Both the position numbers and the translations under genes were made by a program. Below, in pieces: positions 37,162-48,923 of a DNA stretch of 64,000 nucleotides. A model generated the notes under the pieces. The model was given only the letters and a program-made list of their open reading frames with translations, was not told the origin of the DNA and searched no databases. Position 1 is the first letter of the stretch, and each line of letters opens with the position of its first letter. The stretch lies in contig CM042023.1 in assembly GCA_023525975.1 (NCBI GenBank), forward strand, positions 1,550,001 through 1,614,000. Reading direction: 5' to 3'. Source of the DNA: Smallanthus sonchifolius (lineage: Eukaryota; Streptophyta; Magnoliopsida; Asterales; Asteraceae).

Positions 37162-37238
37162 GGTCGTGTGAGCCGTGGGTTTCGAACCCATGCCACCGGG
37201 TCCGATGGAGCATAGACTTAACCAATCGGACCGGGTGG
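37162..37238 (-). other. Second tRNA-like sequence with a 14-bp hairpin
   Basis: The minus strand has an A-box-like GATTGGTTAAGTC and a B-box-like GGGTTCGAAACCC. The arms 37193-37206 and 37225-37238 form a 14-bp inverted repeat with one mismatch around an 18-nt loop, so the fold is a hairpin plus T arm, not a cloverleaf. Confidence 0.55.
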
Positions 37239-38282
37239 TTCGCTGGTCTAAACGGGAACAAGGAAAATTAAATACACAAAATCGAATCACCCGATTTCCC
37301 CAAATCAAACTTCGAGCAACGGTCAAGAACCCTAATCCCGATCGATTTCGATGGGTTATGTTAACTCGAATTGATAAGGGGTTATCGTCCAGGGCTTGAT
37401 TACGAGTCTAATGATACCATTCTTACTCGAAATAATTGAGGCACGAACGCGGACGGCTACGGGTTTGCTTCGACTGTTCCTCGTGATCGACGGGACTTCA
37501 GAGGTGGAATGCGGTTTGTCTACAGGCTGGGAGAGTTTGTGTGGACGTATACGAGGGTGTTTGAGTGATTTAATTTGTCTAATTTCATCCGTATTAATCG
37601 ATCCGGTTTTGGTTTGACCGTGAGGTTTGCGGGGTTTGATTTCGCGTTAATTAGCCGAATTGGAGTTGAATTGAGTCTTGATACAGGTCCAGGTACACTC
37701 GGAATTGGCTTGCGAGTGATTTGAGGGATTTGGACGCGTTGATTTCACGAATTAATTGCAGATTGATACGGATTTGACTATCTAAAGTCAATTTGTTCAA
37801 ATTTTGAATCATCCTCTTAATCGGTCGAATTGAGTTGCTGTTTGGGCCGAGATTGGGTTGTCTATTGTTTATACACGACATAGGAACCCGTAGCAATCGA
37901 TTGGGTTGATCCAGGGACTTGGATTTAAGAATTCGGCCCTGTTTGACTTTTAAAAGTCAAACAGGTGATTTTTATTTTTGTCTTGGTCCAAAGATCACGA
38001 TTTCAAGGTTCAACTAAGGTGTTAAGGTTCCAAACTATTGTATCGAATTGTTTGTCAAGTGTGTGGTTGCATATGTGTATGCACTTGTGTGATGAATCAA
38101 TGTATATATGCATGTATTTGTATATATGTATAAAAAGAAAAAAAAAATGAAATTTGTATTGCTAATTAGGTTTTAGTTATTGGCACGAATGAATTTAAAG
38201 CGTTGTACTAGAATTGGATTCGAAAAGCGTTACATTGAACTGAAAATAAGATAGAAAAAAAAATCAGAAATGTCACAAGAGT

Positions 38283-38366
38283 AATTGTAAAATGTGAGTT
38301 GAGTTTTATCAATAAACAGTCGATCTTTGAGATCAAAATTCGTATTCTTGGGCCTAATTTCCAACA
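38283..38366 (+). repeat. TRIM 3' LTR, right part
   Basis: Resumes after the solo LTR and its TSD copy (AGAGT, 38278-38282). Carries TTTTATCAATAAACAGTCG and ends TTTCCAACA. Confidence 0.88.
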
Positions 38367-38371
38367 TATTT

Positions 38372-39020
38372 GTATGCAGAAAATGAATAAGTGGCAGGCA
38401 AGTCAACGAGTGGCTTTAGTCTGGTTCTGTGTTGTAGCTAATAAATATTGCTTAGGTTTTGGGCCGGTTACACTTATTGAATTATAATTACTAATAAGTG
38501 TGTCCCAGTAATGTAATTACAAGGTTTGTAACCATTTCAATTGTTGCTCGCAGAGCTAGATATATTTCAGTCACCTTTATTAGGCAACTGGGATGATAAA
38601 TCCTTAATCAAATGTGGTCTATTTCAGTCACGTTTATTAGGTTGCATAGAAAATGGAGAGAATGAAGCCATTGCAGGTTGCTCAGTTGGCTTTGCCAAAA
38701 CAAAAAAGCAGCAACAAAGAATAACCATGTTTGATGGAGGGTATGCAAATCTTGTAATTACTAAGAAATCAGAAAAAAGGTAGGAATTGAAGGACTAATT
38801 AAACTAAATCCTTCAACTTTTTAAAAATTAATGACAAAGTCCTTTTTCATGTAGTTACATCTAATAAAATGCTCATGCACTGTTAGTGGTAAGAGTAGTT
38901 GTAGGAATAGTAATTCGTATTTACTTTGGTTCTCTGATAATCGTATGATCGCTTTCAGATTAAATTATTTCGTTGGTATACACAAATTAAATATCGGATA
39001 AGAATCAGAGATTCAATAAC
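38372..39020. other. Unassigned DNA right of the nest
   Basis: Single-copy-looking sequence that was contiguous with 19248 before the TRIM inserted. A frame at 38541-38783 includes two close copies of TTTCAGTCAC(C/G)TTTATTAGG (about 38566 and 38622). I recognise no gene. Confidence 0.3.
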
Positions 39021-41279
39021 GAAAAAGTGAAACCTGTTAGTGTTTTCGTGTGTGTGAAACTAACCAAAACAATTATATTTATAGGGATGAACTGATGCAA
39101 TGAAACGTCATGACTGTTGGTTGACAACCGTCAGTAGTTTGGAAGTTTCTTTAACCGCTACTTAAATTTGGTCTTGATGACCAAATTGACTAATCTTCAA
39201 TCAGTTCCGAAGATCAATTTTAAGCAACTTTTAGCAGTTTTTCACCTCCAAATCAACTTCCAATGCAGCTTAACCCCAGCCATGATCGTTATACAACAAG
39301 ATTATGATTCTATGATTGAATTGAGTGGCGAAAACAAACAATTCAATGATCAAGTACAAAGAACAGGTGCAAGAATGTAAATTAAAAGGTCAAATGTATT
39401 AATGATCAAAAGTCCGTACAAGTTTGGAATTGATAGTTACAAAATAATGAACAATACATGCTATTTATAGACAAATACAACTGACCTATACATTAAGTTC
39501 TACACATGCCACATGGCATAACAAACTAACTAACTTCTCTGTAGTCAGTTGCCATCCGGAGTACTCCTTTGTTGAAGAAACAAAAACTGGTTCGGATGAA
39601 CAAGTCCTGGTCTGGATGATCATTTTGATCATCCGGAGTTCTTGACTCATTCGGAGTACACCTTGTACTCTTGTTCTTCTTTCATATGGAGCAAAGTTAA
39701 TTTCCAGGAATCTTTTTTCATCGGGAGTGACTCTTCATTGAGAGTGAAGTCTTCATTCAGAGTAATTGTACTTGTAAGTTCATTAGTTACCCAGAGTGAC
39801 TCTTCATCCTGAGTGGAGGCTTGTCCTCCGGAGTATGTACACTTAGTGAATTTTGGTGAACACCAGCCTTAACATGACTTTACACATGGATTGACTATGC
39901 AAAGATTGATGCATATGATCAAAGGTCCAAGTCACAAAAGCTCTACAGTCGGTACATGGTGCGACTCAGAAATGATCAAAAGTCAAATTCAAGTCAAGAT
40001 TCAAGGATGATGAAGTATCAAGTGATGAAATTCAAGATCAGCAAATGAGACATGATAAATGATGAGAAGATCACTTAAAAACTTTTATAAAAATAAAAAC
40101 GGCTATGAAACAAAGTCTTACAAACTTAATTGAAACTTTGTGAAATAAATGTTCACGAAATATATTTAAGACTTTGATAATTTTTATAAAACTAAAATAT
40201 TTATAAAATCATGACCTTAAGTATCTTCATAAAGGTTTTATAAACATTAATTTGGTGGTCAATTTTATGGAAGAAATCTTCTCTAAAAATATATAATTCA
40301 AAATGAAGTTTAGTCAAAGAAATAGAGGTTACATAAAGATCAACTAAAATGGAAGGGAACAAAGCAAAATATCTTGTTGTAAGTGACGATGCTTTACATA
40401 ACTAGCTTTTTTTCATCTCCCCTTTGTTGACTATATCCATTAAAATAAAAAAAAATGATTTAGACATTATTAAGGTCTAAAAAAAGCAAATAATAACCAA
40501 TTTTAGACTTATTGCTACGGGTTTATTTTTATGTGAAAATGTGAGACAGACGACCCACGGTCGATGCACGGTTAGACTGTGGATCGACTGTCCAGCCCCA
40601 GTTTAACTTTTTCACCTTCACTTTCTTCTTGGTTATTTAAGCAATCCTCCTTCCATATTTTTTACTAATCTCTTGTGAGCTTAAGATGAGAAAACACATT
40701 TTCTTCAAATATTCTTTGAATATAAATCTAAAGAAGACGAGAAGAACAAAAGGCAAGAGATTCAACTAGATGAATTGGTGTGAGTTTTGATCATAAACAT
40801 CTATTACCAACCACATGTATGTAAATAGAGAGAAGAGATCACTATCCGAATAAGGAAACATATAAAGATGATCACTACCTTATGAGTGGAGAGATTAAGA
40901 GGTTATCACTACCCAAGAAGTGAGATATGCAAGGGGTGATCACTGCCCACTTGGTTAGACGATTCAAAGGGTGATCACTACCCGATTAGTGAGACTTGAA
41001 GAAGTGACAACTAGCTTCTTAGTGAGATGTTGCAGCGGTGATCTCTACCGGCTTATATAGAAGATATTAGTGAAGACAAACTATCGATTGAAGATCGAGG
41101 ATTGGATGTACGGTGGATTTGTTAACATCCACCGAAACCACTATAAATATGGTGTTATCTCTTCCTTCATCTCTTTACACACTTGTAAATTGTATATTAT
41201 TTCCAAGAACTAATTGAAATTTGTTAAAAATCAAAGTTAGTTTTAAGTATAAGTTATTCACCCCCTTTAGGTTCTAACA
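39021..41279. mobile_element. Copia-type LTR remnants
   Basis: No pol domain is visible. The right end AGTTATTCACCCCCTTTAGG then TTCTAACA (41279) looks like the terminus of a Sirevirus-type copia LTR. 39400-39870 is rich in ATCCGGAGTACTC and GAGTGACTCTTCAT repeats, also in the style of copia LTRs. Left boundaries and TSDs could not be set, so class and extent are tentative. Confidence 0.4.
40826..41062. repeat. Degenerate ~45 bp tandem repeat (GTGATCACTACCC)
   Basis: Six or more copies of a unit containing GTGATCACTACC followed by a GTGAGA-type phrase, in the right part of the copia LTR remnant. Confidence 0.7.
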
Positions 41280-41385
41280 TACCCTTCAAAAACCCTCCCC
41301 ACTTCTAGTTGGTAACTCCTCTCCTAAAACTACCCTTGTCGGTAAATGAACCTAAATCAAAGGAAAGTCGTGTGATTGTAGGTAT

Positions 41386-44118
41386 TGTGATAATTCGGAT
41401 TTTTCTGGTTAACTTTGTTATCAAAATCCAGTTAAATCTCAACTTACTTAACCCTATCTCTAACTCAAGGGACTAATTCTGTCAAATATTAAACTAAAAC
41501 TAGAGGGACTAGTTGTGTCATTAGCCCTAACCCAATTCTAATTGACTTTTAAAGTCAAAATTGAACATTTGTGTCCCTGTTGACTTTTGAAAGTCAACTA
41601 ACCTTGCTTCTTAACTCAATTCTAACCACAAGGACTATTCCTGCCAATTCCTAAACCTAAAAACAGGAAACTACAAGGACTAAATGTGTAATTATTCCAA
41701 ATTTGATTTCTGTTGACTTCTGAAAGTCAAACCGTGAGCTTTTGATCCAAATTCGTTTTGCATAACGTTTTCTGTTGGAATTGATAACTGCTAGACACTT
41801 CAATGCAATAAACGACCATCATTGAGCAATTAACACCACCATTATGCGTAAATTAAACCGAATTATGTGTATTAAAGTCCTAACCGTCGACATAGTGAGT
41901 GAATACCATATGATCCACCAAATTCGTATACCAATTCACGAATTGAACGTCTGCACTCCTCATTCGAACTCCACTCAAGCTTTTGCACACATCAATCTCA
42001 CCGGAGACGCAGCAGGGGACGCCGGGGACCAACCTATCGTTATCGCGACTGTGTTTTAGTCGGGCACTATCAATTGGACATCCATTCTGGTAATTGAACA
42101 CACTCTCAATTTCGTTTTAGCCTATTGATTGAAAACCCTATCGTTTTCAGGGCTCAAAACATTGAATCGATCATAATCAAGATCTAGGGTTCATCCCATA
42201 GTCGGTTTTAATCGAACCCTGATCTAGACACGACCTCAATCAAATTAAATTATATTAGTAGTTTCGCAATGTTCAAATTAGTAAAAGCCCTATGATCCCA
42301 ATCACTTTTATCATCAAATCTAACCAATTCGAATCTGGGTTCATGAACCTAGGGTTTCGGGATTTCGATCAAAAAATTAACAAACTTAAACTCTGTACTT
42401 TTGCAATTAAAACCACCCACACATTCACACACCACTAATGAACAAATCCCCTCTGTTATTTGGCTTAATCACGATCAGATTCAGTGGTTTGGGGAGGGAG
42501 TTTGGATCGGGTTCGCATGGGGGAAGAACTCAGGGAGTTTGTGTTAAAACAATTTGAATCCGGGATAAGAACGTAGGCTCGGGTTTGGTTTTATAATTCA
42601 CAACTAATATTATTTCCATTTTTAAAATAATATATTTATATTATTTTCAAACCACGACTTTGAATAAAATAATATGTTTATATTATTTTCAACACGCGAC
42701 TCTTAGTATAAAATAATATACTTTTTTATATTATTTCGCCTCGTTTATTAATCTCGTGTAATGTTTCAAACTATTAGATAATATAATTGTTTATAATTAT
42801 TTACCCTCGGTTTTATACTCGAATAAAAATAATATATTTATTATTTTGCCACATAAATGATTAGTTATTAATCATATGAACCTAAAAATAATATATTAAA
42901 CTATATTATTTTCCTAACCATTTTAAATGGCACAAACGTACGAATTTATTTATTTATTTAATATTATTCGTATTAGAGACGTTCGACACTTAACGCATTT
43001 ATCTTAATTATTATATTAAAAAACCTATATTCATGTGGACACGTTCGTCTACTCATTGATACTTAGAAAGTGTTAAGACATTCTAATCTTCCGTGTCGTC
43101 GTCACAAATCCCATATGTCCATAACTTATATGTTTATAATTCTAGGGCATACGTAAGCCGTGCATGCTAACACTTGAGGTTCTAAATCTCATACTTATGT
43201 GATACTACCTACTACGCAACGCAGGTGAGTTTCACGGCCCTTTTTTACTCGTTTTCCTGTTGGGGGAGAAACATGTACACAAATCAATATCTTTTACTTG
43301 TTTTCCCGTTGAGGGAGAAACATACATACAAGCAATCATACTTTTACTTGTTTTTCCGCGAGGGAGAAACAAGTACGCAAACAAACATGTTTTTCCCGTT
43401 AGGGGAGAAAACGTGACACAAACTCTTTTGGTTATTGTAATTTATATGATATCACTTGTTATGACTATGCGTAAACTCTATCATGAAAGTCCTCACATCG
43501 AACCGTTTAAATATGAGTATAGAGAGGTATGTTGAGTAGTACTACTGGGTTTGACAAACCCCACCCGCGCTAGTCGCGTTAACTCGATTGGAGGTCGAAC
43601 GGGTGTAATATTGACCTAAACATGCACCATGGTTGATAGGCCTGGTGGGAGGCATCCAAACATAAACAGTCAGTTTACGGTTGCGAGCGCATTAGTATAC
43701 ATGAACATAGGCATGCTACATATATATATGCATATTGAATGTACATTATCTGGCAAGCACTCCCTTATTACAAACTTGAAACCTGTGAACTCACCAACCT
43801 CGTATTGACACTTTTCGTACATGTTTTCTCAGGTCGCTAAGGCACAGGTTGCACAACTAGGACATGCATGGAGTCCTAATATCATTTCACTCATTTGCAA
43901 GCCGTTAAAGCAATTCACTTACTTTTATTAAACTAAACTTTGACGCGTTGTTTTGCACATTTACTTTCTTGATTAAACGCTTCTGCATTAACTTTGAACT
44001 TTTATGTTATGACATTCTAAGTCCCATATAGTTTCGTTTGATGTAACTAATGACTGAGATCCTGGTGTGTCACATCCCTAAAGGTAAAACTCTGTTAGTG
44101 GAATTTGGGGGTGTGACA
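41386..44118 (+). mobile_element. Solo LTR, 2733 bp, TSD GGTAT
   Basis: Starts TGTGATAATTCGG, ends GGGGGTGTGACA, and is flanked by GGTAT (41381-41385 and 44119-44123). No internal domain. It has the same general termini as the other TGTGACA-type LTRs here, with different body sequence. Confidence 0.9.
43246..43412 (+). repeat. ~55 bp tandem repeat inside the solo LTR
   Basis: Four degenerate copies of a unit with TTTTCCCGTTGAGGGAGAAA followed by a variable CA/TA-rich stretch. Confidence 0.75.
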
Positions 44119-44123
44119 GGTAT

Positions 44124-44926
44124 AATGATAGCGATTGTTTGAAAGAGAGAGTTCACAAGGGAAATCAGGAAGACGTTTGTTTGAATCTATTACATATGTT
44201 TTCATCAACAATGTCGTAATTTTGGGTCTGATTTGTTCCAGTAATTTTTGCGCTAGACTCATCAATCGATTGTGTTCCAACAATTTTGGCTCTGATCTCT
44301 TTGATTTTAGTTCCAGGTCTCGACTTCAATTTTGGACGAGTTTTGTTCCAGGTTTCGATTTTGGTTGATTTTTGTTTCAGGTTTCGATTCTTGTTCTTGG
44401 TTTCGACTTTGGTTCTAGGCTTCGATTTTTGTTTCCGGTTTTGATTTTGGTTCCAACAATTTTAGTTTTCTAGTTATTTTGGTTACAGGTTTTGGTTCCA
44501 AATGATAAATGTAAATATTTAATGATTATTAGTAAAATCGAGTGTAAGTCTTTAATAATTATACGAGTAGAATTGCCCTTAATAACGAAAATAAAAATGA
44601 AGTGTATGATTAATTAAATTATCAAGATAAATTATTATAGACTAGTGGTTAAAGTTTGCATTTCTAATTTGCTAAATAGGTATGATAAATTAAATATTTT
44701 TTAAATATTTATTAATTATAATAAATAAATAAACGTGAAAGCAGAAAAGTTCGAAATGTAGGGTCCATCGACATATAAGACTCTTCCTGGCATTCTTTTT
44801 ATGGTAATTACCCTATTGCCCCTGCTTCATTCTACTCATTTCCCGGTTTGTATAACTGGACACACACAATGAAGGTAATTATTATATTAATATCTTTTTT
44901 ATAATACAAAATCGGTACTTGAATTA
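44124..44926. other. Unassigned; contains a degenerate 24-30 bp repeat
   Basis: 44290-44490 repeats variants of TTCCAGGTTTCGATTTTGGT about eight times. The rest is AT-rich. No gene seen. Confidence 0.4.
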
Positions 44927-46830
44927 ATGTTTATTATCAATAGAAAAACACAATTTTCATGTTTCCGTGGCTTGCGTCAAGGGGATCCGATGTCTCCGTT
45001 CTTGTTTGTGATCGCCATGGAAGCTTTGACTGGAATTATGAAGCAGGCTTCGTCGATCGGTTTATTTCATGGTATTCCATGTTCTTCTCAGGGCCCGGTG
45101 ATATCCCATTTTCTTTATGCTGATGACATGGTCTTCCTCGGGGATTGGGTTCATCTGAATGCGATAAATCTGGTAAGGATTTTGAGATGTTTTTACTTAG
45201 TCTCTGGGCTAAGGATCAACTTGGCCAAGAGCAGTTTATTTGGTGTGGGTGCGGATCCCCAGGAGGTGGTGGGCTTGGCCGATATCCTAAAGTGTAAGGT
45301 GGGGGTTTTCCCGTTTACGTATTTGGGTTTGCAAGTTGGTGCCAATATGAACTTGGTCAAGAGCTGGGAACCGGTCGTGAGCATGTTCAAGTCTCGGCCA
45401 TCGTTGTGGAAAGCTAAAACTTTGTCCTTCGGGGGTCGGGTGACCTTAATTAAGTCCGTTCTAAATTCCTTGCCACATATTACTTTTCCTTGTATAAGGC
45501 CCCTATTCAAGTAATTGATCGGTTAGATCGCTTGCGGAGATCTTTTTTATAGGGGGGGGGGTTGACTCTAATGTGACTAAGATTTCCTAGGTTGCGTGGG
45601 TAAAAGTTATCAGGTCTAAATATTTCGGTGGATTGGGTATTGGTTCTTTGCGAGACGCTAATCTTGCAATGCTTGCGAAGTGGTGGCGGCGGTTTAAAAC
45701 GGACAAACTAGGGCTGTGGAGGAAGGTTATTTGGGCTCTGCACCATAGTTCTAGATCTTGGTCCCCTATTCCAGCTAGAATGTCTATCCCTGGGCCTTGG
45801 AAACATATCGTCAACATTAAGGCTGGCCTTATTAAAGCTAATGTGGATCTGTCCAAGGCCATATCAGTGTTATTGGAGGCGGATCGTCTATTATGTTTTG
45901 GTTGGACTGTTGGTTTGGGCTCTCGCCTTTATGTTTTCGATATCCTTCTTTGTTCCGGCTGGAGGTGGCTAAAGATTGCTTTGTCTCTAATCGAGTCTCC
46001 TCATCTTCGACTGGGCCAGTGTTTCGCTGGGAGTGGAAGAGGGCGTCAGCTTCTTTTGTTGAAGTTAGTGACTGGAACACTATGATGGCTGAGTTGTGCT
46101 CTATCTCGGTCCCAGGGGGTAAGGATAATTGGGTGTGGGAGCTGGACAGGTCTGGCGAGTTCTCGGTTCGTAGTATTAAGCGGAGGTTGGCTTGTTTTGG
46201 CCTTGAAATCCCTGCTAAGCCGTTGTTTTGGAATAAGTGGGTGCCGAAGAAGGTTGAGATTTTGGCCTGACGGGCGTCCTTGGATCGCCTTCCTACTCTA
46301 GTTTCTCTCGCAGCTAGGAATGTGGATGTGCATTCCATATCGTGTGGCCTTTGTGGGGAGTATCCGGAATCTACAGAGCATCTCTTTGTCAATTGTGGTT
46401 TTGTTCAATCCCTATGGAAAATTCTTTCTCAATGGCTCCTTTTGCCTCCGATATATGCGTTTAGCTTTGGTGACCTATTAGATTTGCATTCCTTCATTGG
46501 GGGGTCCCCGTTAAAGAAACGTGCATGCCATGCAGTGATTCTGACTTCTATTTGGTGCTTTTGGAAGGCCCGTAATGATCTTGTGTTTAATCACAAGCCG
46601 GTGGCTCTTGCTAAGATCGTGGAAGACATCAAGGTGTTGGGATCTTTATGGGTTTCTAGCCGGGCTAAACAGGTTGGCGTGTCTTGGGACAATTGGAGAT
46701 CCTTTTCCTTTTAATCATGTTAGTTGGTTGTCTTTTTCTCTGTAGCTGGTTGTATTTTGGTCTAGCTCCTTGCTAGTTCATTTTTTTCTTTATCTATATA
46801 TATGTTTTGTTGGTCGTTAAAAAAAAAAAC
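44927..46830 (+). mobile_element. 5'-truncated LINE (non-LTR) retrotransposon, pseudogene
   Basis: 44927-45514 encodes the C-terminal part of a LINE reverse transcriptase with GLRQGDPMSPFLF and the active site FLYADDMVF, then the thumb (TYLGLQVGANMN). 45515-45632 is frameshifted around a G10 run near 45553. 45633-46270 continues with SLRDANLAMLAKWWRRFKTD. A TGA at 46267-46269 stands where the family usually has Trp. 46280-46714 holds the C-terminal zinc-finger region (CGLCGEYPESTEHLFVNC). The element ends in a poly-A run at 46820-46829. Endonuclease and RT N-terminus are missing, the usual 5' truncation. Plant L1-type. Confidence 0.9.
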
Positions 46831-46839
46831 AACTAAAAA

Positions 46840-47182
46840 TACATCCACTTTGCTAATAAAGACGTTGACCATCAATAATTATTACTATTCAATCTTAGCA
46901 TAACGTTAAAAAAATAGAAAACATAAATATTTGTCTCTTCAATTAATTTATCTCTACTCTCTAAATTATTTTAAAATTTTTTTGTACATATGTGTAAATG
47001 ATAAAAACTTACACATTGGTATATTTTTTTGATATACGAATACATATAAATTTACATATATAAATTCATTTTTTATGTTGTATTTTAATAATAAAGGTAG
47101 TAAAAATAAAAAAAAATGGTTTTAATTGTTTAGTGAGTTCTCGCAACATTTATGAGTTCTCAAACGATCCATCTATATATAT
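46840..47182. other. AT-rich, with one arm of a MITE-like sequence
   Basis: GAGTTCTCGCAACATTTATG near 47135 resembles the right arm of the element at 53021-53395. No matching left arm could be placed. No gene. Confidence 0.35.
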
Positions 47183-47505
47183 AGAGAGAGAATGGTTCAA
47201 ATACTAACCAACTTTTTATGTGATAACCGTCCTAACCACTATAAAACAATCACATAATTTATAAATTATTTTTTCTTTTAATTGTTAAAATTGTATTTAA
47301 GTATCTTGAATAAATATTTTGAACGTAAATACGAAAATGATGAGTATTACGTATACGTACCAAATAATGTTACATATACGTGACACATAGTGTTTACATA
47401 TATGTAACATTAACATAATGATAATTGTTACATATACGTAACACTATGTTTTAGAGTGGTTATCATGGTTATCACATAAATATTTGTTAGCATTTGAACC
47501 TCACC

Positions 47506-47507
<2 letters not shown>
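47183..47507. mobile_element. (TA)n-associated MITE 1
   Basis: Inverted arms of about 50 bp: left GGTTCAAATACTAACC...TATGTGATAACC, right GGTTATCACATAAATATT...GCATTTGAACC. Both sides abut TA repeats. Non-coding. Confidence 0.75.

Positions 47508-47508
<1 letters not shown>

Positions 47509-47567
<59 letters not shown>
47509..47567. repeat. (TA)n microsatellite
   Basis: About 59 bp of uninterrupted AT dinucleotides directly right of MITE 1. Confidence 0.95.
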
Positions 47568-47570
<3 letters not shown>

Positions 47571-47804
47571 AAAAAGTTATTGTGCACATTATTGAGAGTA
47601 AAATTTTCTGTTAAACTACAATAATTTTCCACAATACCGTTGATATTTAATTATTTTCTCCTCACAAATATTGTTGTTAATTTTCACTGCCCTTTATAAA
47701 ATATTACAGTTTATAAAAAAAAATTGATGTTAGTTGTTACATTGACCTCCCTTTGTGCATTGTTGTATGTTTGATTTTGTGTTTGAGTCAAATGTGGCTA
47801 GTAT

Positions 47805-48352
47805 CAGTGTCGACTCTAGTGAACATGAATATAATCGACTGCTTAGGGCCCCACTTTTTAGGATCTCCAAAATAATTATAGATAATGGTCGTTTAGTGTA
47901 GTGGTATTTCTATAGCCAAGGCACCCATGTTCAAATCCTAGCAGGCTTATTTTTTCATATTTTTATATGTTTTCTATTCTTTTGATAATGGGATGGAAAA
48001 ATTGTTGGATATCACCATCATGTTTGATTAATTTGATGGAAAAATTGTTGGATATCACCATCATGTTTGATTAATTTTTGTTCTCTTTGATTAATTTCTA
48101 ATAAAATTTGCCGAAGTCCGTCTCCTATTTACCTTAAAAAAACTCTGTTAATCAACTTTGGTTTGCTTTCCATAACAATTTTCATTTGGCTACAAAAACA
48201 ACCTAGTTTATAAATTGATTAGGTGCTATATAAGTTTCGTTTTAATACTTTCTGTATTAAATAAAAATCGAACATACGAACTCAAAAAGAATTGGAAAAG
48301 GCCCCAGATTTTTACTGCGCTTTGGGCCTCCAAAATGGTTGAGCCGCCCCTG
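47805..48352. mobile_element. Probable hAT-type MITE with CAGGGGCGGCTCAA ends
   Basis: The left end CAGTGTCGACTCTAGTG and right end, inverted, CAGGGGCGGCTCAACC are imperfect TIRs. Internal GGGCCCC/GGCCCCAG phrases mirror each other near the ends. A tRNA-like A/B-box stretch (GTTTAGTGTAGTGG and GTTCAAATCC) lies at 47888-47938. No convincing 8-bp TSD. Confidence 0.5.
47992..48077 (+). repeat. Perfect 43-bp tandem duplication
   Basis: GATGGAAAAATTGTTGGATA onward repeats exactly once (47992-48034 and 48035-48077). Confidence 0.95.
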
Positions 48353-48495
48353 ATAATAAATAAGTAATTGGTTACGTCATGTGTCACAATTATGTGAGTC
48401 TAACATTTTTTTCTGCTTACTTTTTCTTCATTACTAAACTATTTAATATTTCCTTTATTAATTCTTAAGTCTTCATTACTAACTGTTTAATATTT

Positions 48496-48627
48496 GTCCC
48501 CAAATAAACATCCTGCTGGTTAAATGGGGTACCCCACAACCAAAAGGTTGGGTGTTCAAATCCTATAGGGTGCAGGTTGTGATGTATTTATCCTACTAAA
48601 TTTAGGAATTGTTGTTAAAAAAAACTA
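48496..48627 (+). mobile_element. tRNA-derived SINE-like element
   Basis: A-box-like GCTGGTTAAATGG and B box GTTCAAATCC about 30 bp apart, a GGGTGCAGGTTGT phrase after the B box, and a TTGTTAAAAAAAA tail. TTTAATATTT occurs at 48486-48495 and 48628-48637 as a probable TSD. Confidence 0.65.
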
Positions 48628-48923
48628 TTTAATATTTCATTTATTTAAACCGTGTAAAACAAGAATTTCTAACCTTTTTATAGAATCGGGCAATTTTTAT
48701 CTTTAATTTGAGTGTAATATTGCTATATTCAATTATTAAAAAAAAGCTGGTGCGTTTTCATTTCCTTTTAACGGTGTGTTTTCGATTTAACGTTGCGTCT
48801 TGGTTATTTCCTTTTGTTCGTAAACAAATTTAGGGTCGTTGGACGCAATTACCCTTCACCACGTAGCGTATCCTAGTGCCTTCTTACACTTTTTAAACCT
48901 TTTAACCATTTTAGTATAACCCT

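Larger units (their letters stand above)
35469..38277 (-). mobile_element. Solo LTR, 2809 bp, TSD AGAGT, inside the TRIM 3' LTR
   Basis: Starts TGTCACACCCCAACC, ends GAAATGTCACA, and is flanked by AGAGT (35464-35468 and 38278-38282). On the minus strand it starts TGTGACATTTCTG and ends GGGGTGTGACA, so it belongs to the same broad LTR type as 3283-5865 and the 22343-33088 element, but with different internal sequence. It holds two tRNA-like stretches on the minus strand. The G+C-richer part 36990-37560 contrasts with the AT-rich rest. Confidence 0.92.
19254..38366 (+). mobile_element. TRIM retrotransposon (~730 bp), outermost element of the nest, TSD TATTT
   Basis: 5' LTR 19254-19503, internal 19504-19596 plus 35168-35300, 3' LTR 35301-35468 plus 38283-38366. 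TATTT flanks both sides (19249-19253, 38367-38371). A degenerate tRNA-Met-type PBS (TTGGTATTATAGC) directly follows the 5' LTR, and a purine tract (AAGGGGGAA) precedes the 3' LTR. There is no coding capacity. The total after removing insertions is about 730 bp, which fits a terminal-repeat retrotransposon in miniature. The two LTRs have diverged visibly, so this is the oldest layer. Confidence 0.88.

Noticed and set aside
38541..38783. Possible host exon (80 codons)
   Set aside because: No recognisable domain or splice partners could be shown, so it is described only as unassigned DNA.
43225..43535. Short ORFs with repeated REGET-like text
   Set aside because: They come from the ~55-bp tandem repeat within the solo LTR.
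45193..45510. Minus-strand ORFs over the LINE
   Set aside because: They are shadows of the plus-strand reverse transcriptase and downstream coding sequence.
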